Assembly (NCBI RefSeq): GCF_000317695.1
Contig: NC_019771.1
Location: 5,198,001-5,262,000, forward strand
Source of the DNA: Anabaena cylindrica PCC 7122
GTDB taxonomy: Bacteria > Cyanobacteriota > Cyanobacteriia > Cyanobacteriales > Nostocaceae
Length of the DNA stretch: 64,000 bases
Direction: 5' to 3'
Part shown: piece by piece, positions 41,105 to 50,343 of the stretch
Layout of the letters: every line of letters starts with the position of its first letter
Numbering within the stretch: position 1 is the stretch's first letter
Made by a program: the position numbers and the translations under genes
The notes under the pieces: model-generated
Seen by the model: only the letters and a program-made list of their open reading frames with translations
The model's database searches: none
What the model was told of the DNA's origin: nothing

Positions 41105-42699
41105 TTCAAAGGCTCCATGAAAGCGCTCAAACCTTTACTACTGAAGATTTGAATCATTTCACTGGCATTATCTTGATTATCAAAAATGCCTACCTGCATC
41201 ACTTTACGACCTTGCCAGACTTTAGAAAAAGCATCAGGGACGACAGAACGAACCACTTGCCGCTGTGAGTCATTAGCGACTGGAACTACTACACGATAAC
41301 GTACACCCTTGGCAGTACTGGTATAAAGATTGGGGGGTAATGTTTTGACTGAATTGCTAGGAAGCGATGCTTGAGGTGCTGTAAACTCAATCACTCCCGG
41401 CTCAATTCTGACATAATTTAATTGTGTTGTATCCGGTTGTGTTGGCAAAGTACTGGGCTGGGAATTATTTTTGCCATGGGATAAAACCACAGTAGACTGG
41501 TTAAAACTTCGTGGGATGGTGGGAGCAGCAAATACTATTTCTGAATTTGTGGGTATTTTCTGGGCAGATAGAGAATTTGGTACAGGATTTCTGACTATTG
41601 GTGCAGTTCTAGCATTAAAGTCTACATTACCGATCAAGCGATTTCTCACCAGGTTATTGCCAGGAGCAGAAACTACTTGCTTTGCAGCTTTGGCATTAAT
41701 ATCAGAGCGACCGTTATTCCGAAATTGGTTTCCACCTGGTTCTTGAGCATTACCTAAATCGGGTGTAGCTTGGGCAATTACGACCAAACCATCTTCTTTA
41801 CTGCCTTGAATAATATTATTCCGCAAAATAGGGCTGCTATTGGCTTGGACTATAATTCCTGATCTGTTGTCTTGAATTTGATTGCCTACAATGATCGGGG
41901 CAGCATTTTGAGCAATGTTAATGCCAAAACCAGTTTTCTGAAAGAAATTTTCCCGAATTTCGGGACGGGCATTACCAGAAACTGTGATTCCATTAGCACC
42001 ATTGCTATGAAAATAATTTTTGCTAATAGTCGCAGTAGCATTACCAGCGATGGAAATTCCATCTTGGGTATTGCCGGTAAATGTATTTTCCTGAATGAGG
42101 GGATTGCTAGATTCAATCCATAAACCATAACCACGGATATTGGTATTAGTGACCGTGACTCCACTTAAACCTGCTTGGTTTACACTGACTATCGCCACGT
42201 TTTTACTGCCAAAGCTACGACTGAGGTATTCACCACCACCAATAATCTTGACACTTCTGCCTTGATTACGAGTGTCTCCTTGAATAGCTACACCCTGTTT
42301 CATGGTTATGGGAAATACTTCTCCGGTTTTGAGGCTATATGTACCAGGAGAAAGCATAATGATAGTATCTGGTTGTGCCGTTCGCAAAGCTTGAGTAATC
42401 GTCTTTAGAGGAGCGTTTTCACTGCCATTACCCCCTTGGTCATTGCCAATAGTGGGGTTAACAAACAGCAAGTTAGCCTGAGAAATTATTCTCTCATTTT
42501 GAAGTTTCTGTTCTGATCTGATGGTAATCTGAGCAGTGGCACTATTAAAATTTGTGTTTAAGAGTGCGATACTGACGACTCCTAAAGCAAAGCTGACACT
42601 CAATATTGAGTGAGAAACTGAAGGACTGGCTTCAGGGTAAATCAGTTTTGTAACCAGTTTATTTACTTTACGGTGATGGCAAGATTCAATTTGAAGCAT
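41101..42699 (-). CDS. Exported beta-helix (DUF1565) protein with SPOR-like end
   Basis: I chose the ATG at 42699 (MLQIESCHHR); a GTG at 42726 is the alternative. A long N-region is followed by a hydrophobic stretch (HSILSVSFALGVVSIALLNTNF) and likely signal cleavage after ATAQ. A DUF1565 right-handed beta-helix follows (about 80-330), closely similar to the SLH protein at 37813 (VNPTIGNDQGGNGSENAPLKTI, core VNPTIGNDQGGNGSENAP). The C-terminal 65 residues (VVPVANDSQRQVVRSVVPDA, MQVGIFDNQDNASEMIQIFSSKG by its core MQVGIFDNQDNASEM) resemble a SPOR domain, which binds denuded glycan at septa. The role is probably envelope-related; the substrate is unknown. Confidence 0.85.
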   Translation of the reverse strand: MLQIESCHHRKVNKLVTKLIYPEASPSVSHSILSVSFALGVVSIALLNTNFNSATAQITIRSEQKLQNERIISQANLLFVNPTIGNDQGGNGSENAPLKTITQALRTAQPDTIIMLSPGTYSLKTGEVFPITMKQGVAIQGDTRNQGRSVKIIGGGEYLSRSFGSKNVAIVSVNQAGLSGVTVTNTNIRGYGLWIESSNPLIQENTFTGNTQDGISIAGNATATISKNYFHSNGANGITVSGNARPEIRENFFQKTGFGINIAQNAAPIIVGNQIQDNRSGIIVQANSSPILRNNIIQGSKEDGLVVIAQATPDLGNAQEPGGNQFRNNGRSDINAKAAKQVVSAPGNNLVRNRLIGNVDFNARTAPIVRNPVPNSLSAQKIPTNSEIVFAAPTIPRSFNQSTVVLSHGKNNSQPSTLPTQPDTTQLNYVRIEPGVIEFTAPQASLPSNSVKTLPPNLYTSTAKGVRYRVVVPVANDSQRQVVRSVVPDAFSKVWQGRKVMQVGIFDNQDNASEMIQIFSSKGLSAFMEPLN

Positions 42700-42867
42700 T
42701 AACTTTGTATAACTCCTGTGAAACACAAAAGGAATTTTTATACTTTGCAGATAGTAATATGACGATAATATTACTCATAAGTTTACCAAGTGGCTATATT
42801 TCATACAAATTAATTAATTAGTAAATATTTAAAGATGCAAATATTTAATAACCAGGCTGGAGGTTTT

Positions 42868-42897
42868 ATGATTAGACTGACAACGGAGTTGTTGTAA
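42868..42897 (+). promoter_or_regulatory. Possible 9-codon leader ORF coupled to thiE
   Basis: GGAGG at about 42859-42863 precedes an ATG at 42868 that opens a 9-residue frame (MIRLTTELL). Its stop TAA overlaps the thiE ATG as TAATG. It could couple thiE translation to ribosome loading upstream. It may also be chance; thiE has its own ACGGAG 8 nt before the ATG. No TPP riboswitch (CTGAGA-type box) is seen here. Confidence 0.35.
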
Positions 42898-43940
42898 TGG
42901 TCGAAGCCCACAGCCAAGCACAGCAAATAAAAGAAGTGGTTTATCGGATTTTAGATGCCAACTTAGACCGCGCTCGTGAAGGATTGCGAATTATTGAAGA
43001 ATGGTGTCGTTTTGGTTTAAATGATGCCCATTTAGCTGGGGAATGCAAACGCTTACGTCAAGAGGTAGGTAACTGGCATACGGCTCAAATGAGGGCGGCA
43101 CGAGATACACCTGGTGATCCTGGTACTGATTTAACCCATCCCCAAGAAGAACAAAGAAGTTCGATTGCATCTTTGTTGCAAGCTAATTTTTGTCGTGTTC
43201 AAGAAGCACTGAGGGTGCTGGAGGAATATGGCAAACTGTATGATCCGAATATGGGTAGTACTTTTAAGCAGATGCGCTATCAGGTTTATACCCTGGAAAG
43301 TACTTTGATGGGTTATCAGCGTCATCAGTTATTATGGCGATCGCATTTATATTTGGTCACATCTCCGGTAGATAATTTGTTGGAGGTGGTAGAAGCGGCT
43401 CTCAAAGGTGGTTTAACGCTGGTACAGTATCGGGAAAAAACTGCTGATGATGTGATGCGTCTGGAACAAGCAACGCAATTAAGGCAGTTATGTCACAATT
43501 ACGGTGCTTTGTTCATCATCAATGACCGGGTAGATTTGGCTTTAGCAGTAAATGCCGATGGTGTGCATTTGGGACAACAAGATTTACCCATTGCCATTGC
43601 CCGACAATTACTAGGAACGCAGCGCATAATCGGCCGTTCTACTACAAATGCCCAAGAAATGCAAAAAGCGATCGCTGAAGGTGCAGATTATATTGGTGTG
43701 GGGCCTGTTTATGAAACGCCTACAAAGGTAGGTAAGGCCGCTGCTGGTTTAGAATATGTGAGTTATGCGGCTAAAAATTGTGCAATTCCCTGGTTTGCAA
43801 TTGGGGGAATAGATGCAAGTAATATCAATGATGTGATTGATGCAGGAGCGCGACGGGTAGCTGTAGTGCGATCGCTCATTCAATCTGAACAACCTACTTT
43901 AGTCACACAATATTTTATTTCTCAACTCCATCGGAAGTAG
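42897..43940 (+). CDS. thiE: Thiamine phosphate synthase with N-terminal ThiD2 domain
   Basis: This 347-residue protein joins HMP-pyrophosphate and thiazole phosphate to make thiamine phosphate. The C-terminal ThiE barrel (about 145-340) has LVQYREK, FIINDRVDLALAVNADGVHLGQQDLP (core INDRVDLALAVNADGVHLGQ), IGRSTTNAQEM, DYIGVGPVYETPTK and AIGGIDASN. The N-terminal 130 residues (RILDANLDRAREGLRIIEEWCRF) are the ThiD2 domain found fused to ThiE in cyanobacteria. thiS follows 80 bp downstream on the same strand, consistent with a thi operon. Confidence 0.95.
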   Translation: MVEAHSQAQQIKEVVYRILDANLDRAREGLRIIEEWCRFGLNDAHLAGECKRLRQEVGNWHTAQMRAARDTPGDPGTDLTHPQEEQRSSIASLLQANFCRVQEALRVLEEYGKLYDPNMGSTFKQMRYQVYTLESTLMGYQRHQLLWRSHLYLVTSPVDNLLEVVEAALKGGLTLVQYREKTADDVMRLEQATQLRQLCHNYGALFIINDRVDLALAVNADGVHLGQQDLPIAIARQLLGTQRIIGRSTTNAQEMQKAIAEGADYIGVGPVYETPTKVGKAAAGLEYVSYAAKNCAIPWFAIGGIDASNINDVIDAGARRVAVVRSLIQSEQPTLVTQYFISQLHRK

Positions 43941-43945
43941 AAAAG

Positions 43946-43970
43946 AAGGTGACAGGTAACAGGTGACAGT
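43946..43970. repeat. GGTGACA heptamers between thiE and thiS
   Basis: GGTGACA-GGTAACA-GGTGACA units, the same words as in psbQ's 3' flank and in the exporter's insertion. A GGGGTGGGG-TTT-CCCTGCCC hairpin and two GAATTAC units follow before thiS. Confidence 0.75.
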
Positions 43971-44020
43971 GCTGTAGGGGTGGGGTTTCCCTGCCCAATT
44001 ACGAATTACGAATTAGGATT

Positions 44021-44233
44021 ATGAATTATCAAATTAGTTTACAAGTCAATGGGGAAACACAGAGTTGTGTATCCGAAACGTCGTTACCTGAATTACTTCA
44101 GCAGTTGGGTTTTAATCCCCGGTTGGTAGCAGTGGAATATAATGGTGAAATTTTGCACCGTCAGTTTTGGTCAGAAACTAAAATCCAAAACAGCGATCGC
44201 TTGGAAGTAGTGACAATCGTTGGTGGGGGTTAG
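44021..44233 (+). CDS. thiS: Sulfur carrier protein ThiS
   Basis: This 70-residue ubiquitin-like protein carries the sulfur for the thiazole ring of thiamine as a C-terminal thiocarboxylate. It has the expected VNGETQSC start region, LPELLQQLGF, VAVEYNGEILHR and the carboxy-terminal TIVGGG, where the last glycines are the attachment site. It follows thiE by 80 bp of repeats. The remaining thiazole genes (thiG, thiF) are not in this window. Confidence 0.93.
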   Translation: MNYQISLQVNGETQSCVSETSLPELLQQLGFNPRLVAVEYNGEILHRQFWSETKIQNSDRLEVVTIVGGG

Positions 44234-44240
44234 ACAGAAG

Positions 44241-44352
44241 GCAGGGAGCAGGGAGCAGGGAGCAGGGAGCAGGGAGCAGGGAGCAGGGAGCAGGGAGCAG
44301 GGAGCAGGGAGCAGGGAGCAGGGAGCAGGGAGCAGGGAGCAGGGAGCAGGGG
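44241..44352. repeat. STRR array (GCAGGGA)16
   Basis: Fifteen perfect GCAGGGA units (44241-44345) plus one GCAGGGG, starting 7 bp after the thiS stop. A plus-strand frame through it encodes a Gly/Ser/Arg/Gln repeat but is an artefact of the array. Confidence 0.95.
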
Positions 44353-44394
44353 AAGATGATTTTTACCCATTACCCATTACCAGTTACCCATCGC

Positions 44395-45633
44395 TTAATA
44401 ATTCAACAAACAGGAATAACGAGACTCAGGTGCATATAACCAGCGGTGATAGGTTTTGCGTTTGGCTAATTCTTGTCCTTTGCGTCCGAGTTTTTCTCGT
44501 AACTGCTTGTCTTGACACAAACGTTTAAAGGCTTGCAAAACTTCATAACCAGAATCGGGATTTACCAATAGGCCATTTTCTTCATGGTGGACTGCATCTA
44601 AAATACTCCCTAAGCGGGAGGCAATCACAGGTTTACCAAAGTATTCTGCTTCTAAGTAAACAATACCAAAGTTATCTATGCTTTTAGCGTTATCTTCCCA
44701 CAAGGTCAACATAGCGAAAATGTCGCAAGCTGCATAATAACTGGCTAATTCTCGTTCAGGTACAGATCCAGCAAAATGTACTCGTTTATCTACCCGTAAA
44801 CGTTGAGCTTGGGATTTTAGCTGTTGTTCACAGGAGCCTTCACCACAAATTATGTAATGGACATCTACACCAACAGTTAATAGTAAAGGAATATTATCTA
44901 TAACTCGGTCGAAGCTTTTATGTTTAACTAACCTACCCACAGAAAGAATTACAATAGCTGTTTCAGAAATATTATAAGTCTGACGTAAGCGCACACGTAA
45001 ATCATCCAGATGACTAGGACTAGTGGGATTACCAAATTTTTCTGGTCTCACAACTGGATTAATTACATGAGTAGGTGTATCTAGGCGAAAAGTAGTTCTT
45101 AAAGTATCCCTAACATAGGAACTATTACAAACAATTCCTTCGGCTCGTTTGAGGGTAATTTTAAATAGCAACCGCCACAATGGATTACGAGAAATGCTAA
45201 CCAAATCGTTACCATGGAGGTAGATAAAAAAGCGAACAGGTAAGATATAACTGAGTATTAACAAAGCTATAAAATCGTAACCATGACACCATTCAATGTA
45301 GCGGTAATGATAACGAAAATATAGTTTAATAGCTAGTAATATTGAGCAAATAATATTAAAAACAGGCTTAAAAATGCTGCTCAATAAATTACCACCCCAG
45401 AAACTAAAATAAAGCCAGCGATAAACTGGAAATTGTTGCTCTTTATCAAAAATCTTATCTCCTGAGCAACCAGCAGCCAGTACAATCACTCTATCTGGAT
45501 CTTGTAAACAACGATTATAGACATATTCTCCAATTACAGCCTGTTGTGGCTGGAATATGCGCGAGATAACTAGGATGTCTGGGTAATCTGTTTTCTCCCG
45601 GAAGTGTGTCCCTAGTTGTGAAATATGTTCCAT
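44395..45633 (-). CDS. Family 4 glycosyltransferase
   Basis: This 412-residue GT-B fold enzyme has the GT4 features: YLHGNDLVSIS-type acceptor loop, IVILSVGRLVKHKSFDRVI (core LSVGRLVKHKSFD, about 226-238), IICGEGSCEQQL and the EX7E-type region EAEYFGKPVIASRLGSILDAV, core EAEYFGKPVIAS. It should transfer a sugar from a nucleotide donor to a polysaccharide, glycolipid or protein. It is not in an obvious polysaccharide cluster, so the acceptor is unknown. The repeated array of thiS faces its 3' end. Confidence 0.9.
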   Translation of the reverse strand: MEHISQLGTHFREKTDYPDILVISRIFQPQQAVIGEYVYNRCLQDPDRVIVLAAGCSGDKIFDKEQQFPVYRWLYFSFWGGNLLSSIFKPVFNIICSILLAIKLYFRYHYRYIEWCHGYDFIALLILSYILPVRFFIYLHGNDLVSISRNPLWRLLFKITLKRAEGIVCNSSYVRDTLRTTFRLDTPTHVINPVVRPEKFGNPTSPSHLDDLRVRLRQTYNISETAIVILSVGRLVKHKSFDRVIDNIPLLLTVGVDVHYIICGEGSCEQQLKSQAQRLRVDKRVHFAGSVPERELASYYAACDIFAMLTLWEDNAKSIDNFGIVYLEAEYFGKPVIASRLGSILDAVHHEENGLLVNPDSGYEVLQAFKRLCQDKQLREKLGRKGQELAKRKTYHRWLYAPESRYSCLLNY

Positions 45634-46816
45634 GATTCAGGTTGATAAATAAACTTCAAATCCTTAAACTTAATTTCTTGATTTTTTCTGATTGAATGCC
45701 CATCAGCAACGTAGAAAATAATGGCTGAATGGGATTGATAGTTTTTATCTGAAAGATCAAATTTTTATCAGGATTAAAATAGCGTGTAGTCCAAGCTATA
45801 AAGTCAAATTTAATCCTGAAGAGATATTGATTTTTAAATTGACTTAAACCTAAGTTTGGATTAATAAGCTGTTCCCGAAATTTCAAACAATACTAACTAT
45901 TCCAAATTGGTCTAAATTTTATGCTTGCCTATCAATTACTGACAAAATGAAGATTTTCACATGATGAACTTTCACTAGATTTTATTACTGATATGCACCA
46001 GCAAATGTTCAAGGAATGCTGGGTAAAATACTAAATCTAGCTGCTATTAATAGCCTAGCTTGAATATCGCCAGAACTCATGCCAAATTGCCAGAAAATAT
46101 CTGATAATTTGCTACTCTAGATAATATGTTTTCTATATTTCAATAATATTTTTATCTTTCCATAATTACCTAAATACAATTAATTGCACATCTTTTTTCT
46201 GTTGTTTATTACCTAGATAGTTCAACGAATTTAATCGTGTCTAACTATTTACTAATTACTACTGCTGTAGAGACTATTTGTGCTATTATTCATCATAAAA
46301 AATTTCGTCATACTGTATAATTTTCTCCTTGTACTGTTAGTAGTATCAAACATCCATTCTCTGGAGTGGTAATTGTATTGATTGTTGTTAATAGCAGCAA
46401 TGATTATTCAAACCCCCTTGCCAATATGTGCTGAATATTCTTTACCTATCCGGAAAAAAAATAGTTCCTATCCTAAAAAATTTAATTGGCAAAAATTTAA
46501 CCATATTCGCGTAAGTATAGAGTTAAAATTATTGCTAATAAATATTATGGTGCTGAAAAAAAGTAATAATTAATTGATGCCAAATTTCTGCGATGCCTAT
46601 GGCGTTCTGTAGATCACAAAGAAGATTCATGGTACGGTTATCAACGCGAGAAATCCCCCCTATGTTCACTGCCAAGCCAAGATAATAGGCGTTAGATTAG
46701 GTATATAGCTGACAAAGACAGACTTGTTTGCCTGTAGCTATTATCACCTCACAATTGTCAAACTTCTGGCAGCGAGGGGAGAAATCTTAAAAATAGTGTT
46801 TTTCACCTGATTGATT
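45634..46816. other. Long AT-rich intergenic region
   Basis: This 1183-bp region contains no gene I can support. Two weak frames exist (45656-45886 minus and 46382-46573 plus), both starting with TTG and without recognisable similarity. No STRR array or inverted-repeat element is obvious. It is the longest non-coding stretch of the window and may contain decayed genes. Confidence 0.5.
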
Positions 46817-47791
46817 ATGCGTAAAAAATTACAACAAACCCTCAAACCACTGTTAAAAATTGCCTTTGTCCTGGGTCTGGTAATGGCTTTAGCACTCGGT
46901 AACGCTGATGGTGCATTAGCTGCACGCAGTGGTGGACGTATTGGGGGAGGTTCCTTTAGAATGCCCTCTAGCCGGACTTACACTCCACGCACCTACGCAC
47001 CTGGTGGTGGTGGAGGATATTATCCTGGTGGCGGTTTTGGTGGTGGTGGTTTTGGATTTCCATTCCTACTTCCTTTGTGGGGTATTGGGGGAGGTTTTGG
47101 CGGGTTGTTCGGGATTTTAATCTTTTTTGCGATCGCTAATTTCTTAGTCCAAAGTTTCCGCCGTGTTAACGGTGGAGAAGGTGAAGAAGTTGGCTATAGC
47201 AGCAATCCCAGCGTTTCTGTCACCCGGCTACAAGTAGGTTTATTAGCACAAGCTAGAGGCTTACAAACCGAACTTAACCAAATTGCAGAAAAAGCTGATA
47301 CCAACACCCCAGAAGGAAAAGCAGAAATTTTGCAAGAAGCGAGTTTAGCTTTACTGCGTCATCCTGAATATTGGGTATATGCCGGTGGTGGTAGCCAACA
47401 AGTGAAATTAAATGCTGCTGAATCACAATTTAACCGCTTGTCATTGGCTGAACGCAGCAAATTTAGTGAAGAAACCCTTTCTAACGTCAACAATCAGCTA
47501 AAATCCGTTTTGGCTAAAGAGTTACCCGGTGAAGTAGATAATCCCACCCGTTTAATCAGTGAAGGGCCTGGAGAATATCTCATTGTCACCTTATTAGCTG
47601 CAACTTTGGGTAAATGTGAAATTCCCCAAATTAATAGTGCTGATGATTTAAGTCGGGCTTTGCGACAAATTGGTAGTCTTCCTGGTGAGCAACTTTTAGC
47701 TCTTGAAGTATTGTGGACTCCCCAAGCAGAAGGAGATACTTTAACTTCTGATGATTTGTTTGCTGAGTATCCTGATTTGAAGTTGGTTTAA
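46817..47791 (+). CDS. DUF1517 membrane protein
   Basis: The start is the ATG at 46817 (MRKKLQQTLK). The 324-residue protein has a signal peptide (IAFVLGLVMALALGNADGALA), a Gly-rich stretch (PGGGGGYYPGGGFGGGGFGF), a transmembrane helix (about 95-115) and a DUF1517 domain (VTRLQVGLLAQARGLQTELNQIAEKADTNTPEGKAEILQEASLALLRHPEYWVYA, represented by the core EASLALLRHPEYWVYA). DUF1517 is found in cyanobacteria and chloroplasts; its function is not established. It is monocistronic. Confidence 0.9.
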   Translation: MRKKLQQTLKPLLKIAFVLGLVMALALGNADGALAARSGGRIGGGSFRMPSSRTYTPRTYAPGGGGGYYPGGGFGGGGFGFPFLLPLWGIGGGFGGLFGILIFFAIANFLVQSFRRVNGGEGEEVGYSSNPSVSVTRLQVGLLAQARGLQTELNQIAEKADTNTPEGKAEILQEASLALLRHPEYWVYAGGGSQQVKLNAAESQFNRLSLAERSKFSEETLSNVNNQLKSVLAKELPGEVDNPTRLISEGPGEYLIVTLLAATLGKCEIPQINSADDLSRALRQIGSLPGEQLLALEVLWTPQAEGDTLTSDDLFAEYPDLKLV

Positions 47792-47818
47792 CCAAGCTTT
47801 AGGTAGCAAAATTTCTCG

Positions 47819-47870
47819 TTTCTCGTTCCCATACTCTGTATGGGAATGAATTCTACAAGGCTCTGCCTGG
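47819..47870. repeat. Partial copy of the twin-hairpin element
   Basis: CTCGTTCCCATAC, TCT loop, GTATGGGAATGAATTCT and then AAGGCTCTGCCT match the right half of the element at 40917-41029 in reverse orientation. The 9-bp TTCCCATAC/GTATGGGAA stem is intact. Confidence 0.75.
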
Positions 47871-48072
47871 GCGTGATAGTAGAGTCAGGAAGGATATAAG
47901 GGTTTAGCAATGCTAAACTCCTACCCATTTTTAGACTTAATCAATTTTAATATAGTTCTTCCTTATCAAGTTTATGATAACAAAATTTAAATCAATCGTC
48001 AACCCCCAAAACTCATTTTTTTCCTTGACTTACATCTTGCACTTAGAAGAGAATTCAGGGGCTACATAAACT

Positions 48073-50343
48073 TTAACTGAATAAGAAATTAGCACCAAAT
48101 AAGTTAACATTCACATCAGCACCAATAAAGCCAGATGTACCGGATAAAGTGACTAATAACTGACCTGTACCAAAACCAGTATCACCCGCAATATTATTAC
48201 TAATTCGCAGTTGTGTATTTATACCTGATGTCAGCACATCAATAGCAGTAATACCAGTAAAATTGAGTTTATCACCACCGACACCACGAACAAATTGATA
48301 AACGGTATCTGCACCATTACCAAAGACGTAGTTAACGTTATCTACTGCATTATCGTTTAAACCTAAATAAAGGATGTCGTTACCAACTTCACCAATTAAG
48401 ATATCTGCACCTGCACCACCATTAAGAGTATCATTACCCGCACCACCGCTTAAATTATCTCCTCCCTTACCACCTTTGATCAAATCATTACCGGCAGTAC
48501 CAACAAAACTAAATTTTCCAGCAAATCCACTTAAATCAAATCGTTCAAATCCTACAATAGTTGTGCCTGTAATATTTAAGAGTTGATTGGTGGTGTTATT
48601 GGCATTAATGGAAATACTATTTGCAGTTGTTCCTCCCTTAATAACTAGGGAATCAATTCCCGTACCACCATTGAGAGAATCTTGTTGTTGTAAATTAGTG
48701 AAGACGCTGGTAATAGTGTCATTACCACTTTGAGTATTGATAATATCTTTTTCGGCAGTTGTGGTGATACTTTCGTTATTAATAGTGCCTGTAAAAACGT
48801 TATCTAAGTTGTTGATATTAATGGTTAATGGTTTCTCATAAAATAAATTACCTTGGTCTCTGGTGCGAACTCTGATGGTATAACTATTTTTGCTTTCATA
48901 ATCGAAAACGAATTTGCTTTTGAGTTGATTGTCGACTATTGTAAATAGGTTATTATTTGTAGAACCGCTTCCAGTAACTAAGCTGTAGGTGAAAGTATTA
49001 CCTGGATTGGGGTCGGTGCTGCTAAAGTTACCAATAACTGTATTAATTAGTTGATTTTCGGCAATATTGCTATTAGATAAAGTCAAGTTTGTAGGGGCTT
49101 GGTTAGGAAAATCATCGTTAATAATCGTGCCTGTAATAGTTGTACTTGTTCCTATTTGATAGGTTGTTGCTGATGACAAACTCAGAGTTACAGTTTCATT
49201 ATTTTCAATTATTGTATCGGCAGTGGGGTCAATCCTTAAAGTTGCTGTGGCAGAATTAGCTGCAAAGGTGATTGTGGCAGTAGTTGTATTAAAATTAGTT
49301 GCCCCAATTTGGGTATAATCGTTATTAAAAGTAGCTGTTCCCCCAACGTTATAGTTAACGGTTAAGGAGTTGGTTAAAGTGCCATTGCGGGTAAAAGTGT
49401 AAACTAGATTTGTTACACCATTTTCGGTGACGCTGGTGGGATTTATCGCTAAGTTGATAATAGGTAAAACTGTGACTGAAAACTGATAATCTAAATAGTC
49501 ACCAAATAAATTTGTAGCGCGAAGGGTAATATTGGCAGTACCAGTTTGGTTAGGAAGATAATCGAGTAAAAGTTGGTTATTATTAATAACAGGAGTGACT
49601 AAGGTGGGTTTTGAGTTACCAACTACAGTAAATTTAAGTTCATCCTCTTGTGAAACTGTGATGCTACTGTAACGAATAAAATTATTATCTCTCGTAATAG
49701 CAGGTTGGGCGGGATTATCGACAACAAGAGGTAGATTTGTAAAGGCTGGATTAATGCTACTTCCGTTGTAAATTGGTAGGGCAGAAATAGCATCAATAGT
49801 TGCTAAATCATTGTTAGAAAGAACTTGTCCAAAAACGGTAAAACCGCCATTTTGATTATTGAGATTAGTAGAATTATCTGCTAGGTTAAAAAACCATTGA
49901 TTAGTGGCACTATTAGGATCATTACCTAGTTTAGCCATAGCGATGGTTCCGCGCACGTTAGAACGCTGGGTACTAAATTCATTCTGCACCGGTGCGTTAG
50001 CGGGAATGGTTCCTACAGCTAGGTTATTGACTGTAAATCCACCACCTTGAACAATAAAGTTACGAATAGAACGATGAATAATGCTGTTGGTATAACGTCC
50101 ATTATTGACATAGTTGCGGAAATTTTGGACTGTTTTTGGTGCGCCGATTCCGTTTTGATCGAATAGGACTACATTAATTACTCCATTGCCTATTGATGTA
50201 TTTGCTAAATTAAAATGGGCTACGAGTCCTGTTGTGCTAGGGTCATCAAAGTAGTTAATTAAATTTAAATTAGTATCGGTTGCATTTACTCCCACAAAAA
50301 TATTATTGATGGGGGTGGTGATAATAGGTGTAAATTTGAGCAT
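48073..50343 (-). CDS. Cyclophilin-Calx-beta-cadherin-RTX surface protein
   Basis: This 756-residue protein combines an N-terminal cyclophilin-type peptidylprolyl isomerase domain (about 35-230: HRSIRNFIVQGGGF, RGTIAMAK, NSATNQWFFNL, GGFTVFGQV) with an Ig-like segment, a Calx-beta domain (about 300-405), a cadherin-like domain (about 410-520) and C-terminal RTX nonapeptide repeats (GGKGGDNLSGGAGNDTLNGGAGAD, given by its GGAGNDTLNGGAGAD core). The catalytic Arg/Phe/Gln of cyclophilins is present. No signal peptide is visible, and the RTX repeats suggest calcium-dependent export by a type I system. Surface folding or adhesion is inferred. Confidence 0.9.
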   Translation of the reverse strand: MLKFTPIITTPINNIFVGVNATDTNLNLINYFDDPSTTGLVAHFNLANTSIGNGVINVVLFDQNGIGAPKTVQNFRNYVNNGRYTNSIIHRSIRNFIVQGGGFTVNNLAVGTIPANAPVQNEFSTQRSNVRGTIAMAKLGNDPNSATNQWFFNLADNSTNLNNQNGGFTVFGQVLSNNDLATIDAISALPIYNGSSINPAFTNLPLVVDNPAQPAITRDNNFIRYSSITVSQEDELKFTVVGNSKPTLVTPVINNNQLLLDYLPNQTGTANITLRATNLFGDYLDYQFSVTVLPIINLAINPTSVTENGVTNLVYTFTRNGTLTNSLTVNYNVGGTATFNNDYTQIGATNFNTTTATITFAANSATATLRIDPTADTIIENNETVTLSLSSATTYQIGTSTTITGTIINDDFPNQAPTNLTLSNSNIAENQLINTVIGNFSSTDPNPGNTFTYSLVTGSGSTNNNLFTIVDNQLKSKFVFDYESKNSYTIRVRTRDQGNLFYEKPLTININNLDNVFTGTINNESITTTAEKDIINTQSGNDTITSVFTNLQQQDSLNGGTGIDSLVIKGGTTANSISINANNTTNQLLNITGTTIVGFERFDLSGFAGKFSFVGTAGNDLIKGGKGGDNLSGGAGNDTLNGGAGADILIGEVGNDILYLGLNDNAVDNVNYVFGNGADTVYQFVRGVGGDKLNFTGITAIDVLTSGINTQLRISNNIAGDTGFGTGQLLVTLSGTSGFIGADVNVNLFGANFLFS

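Noticed and set aside
42727..42896. TPP riboswitch upstream of thiE
   Set aside because: No CTGAGA-type thi-box or matching helices were found; only a small leader ORF is visible.
44220..44528. Plus-strand ORF through the GCAGGGA array
   Set aside because: Its translation is a pure product of the tandem repeat and runs antisense into the glycosyltransferase gene.
45656..45886. Minus-strand 76-residue frame upstream of the glycosyltransferase
   Set aside because: TTG start, no ribosome binding site and no family resemblance; probably chance in AT-rich DNA.
46382..46573. Plus-strand 63-residue frame
   Set aside because: TTG start and low-complexity Lys/Asn/Ile content without a recognisable domain; not supported.
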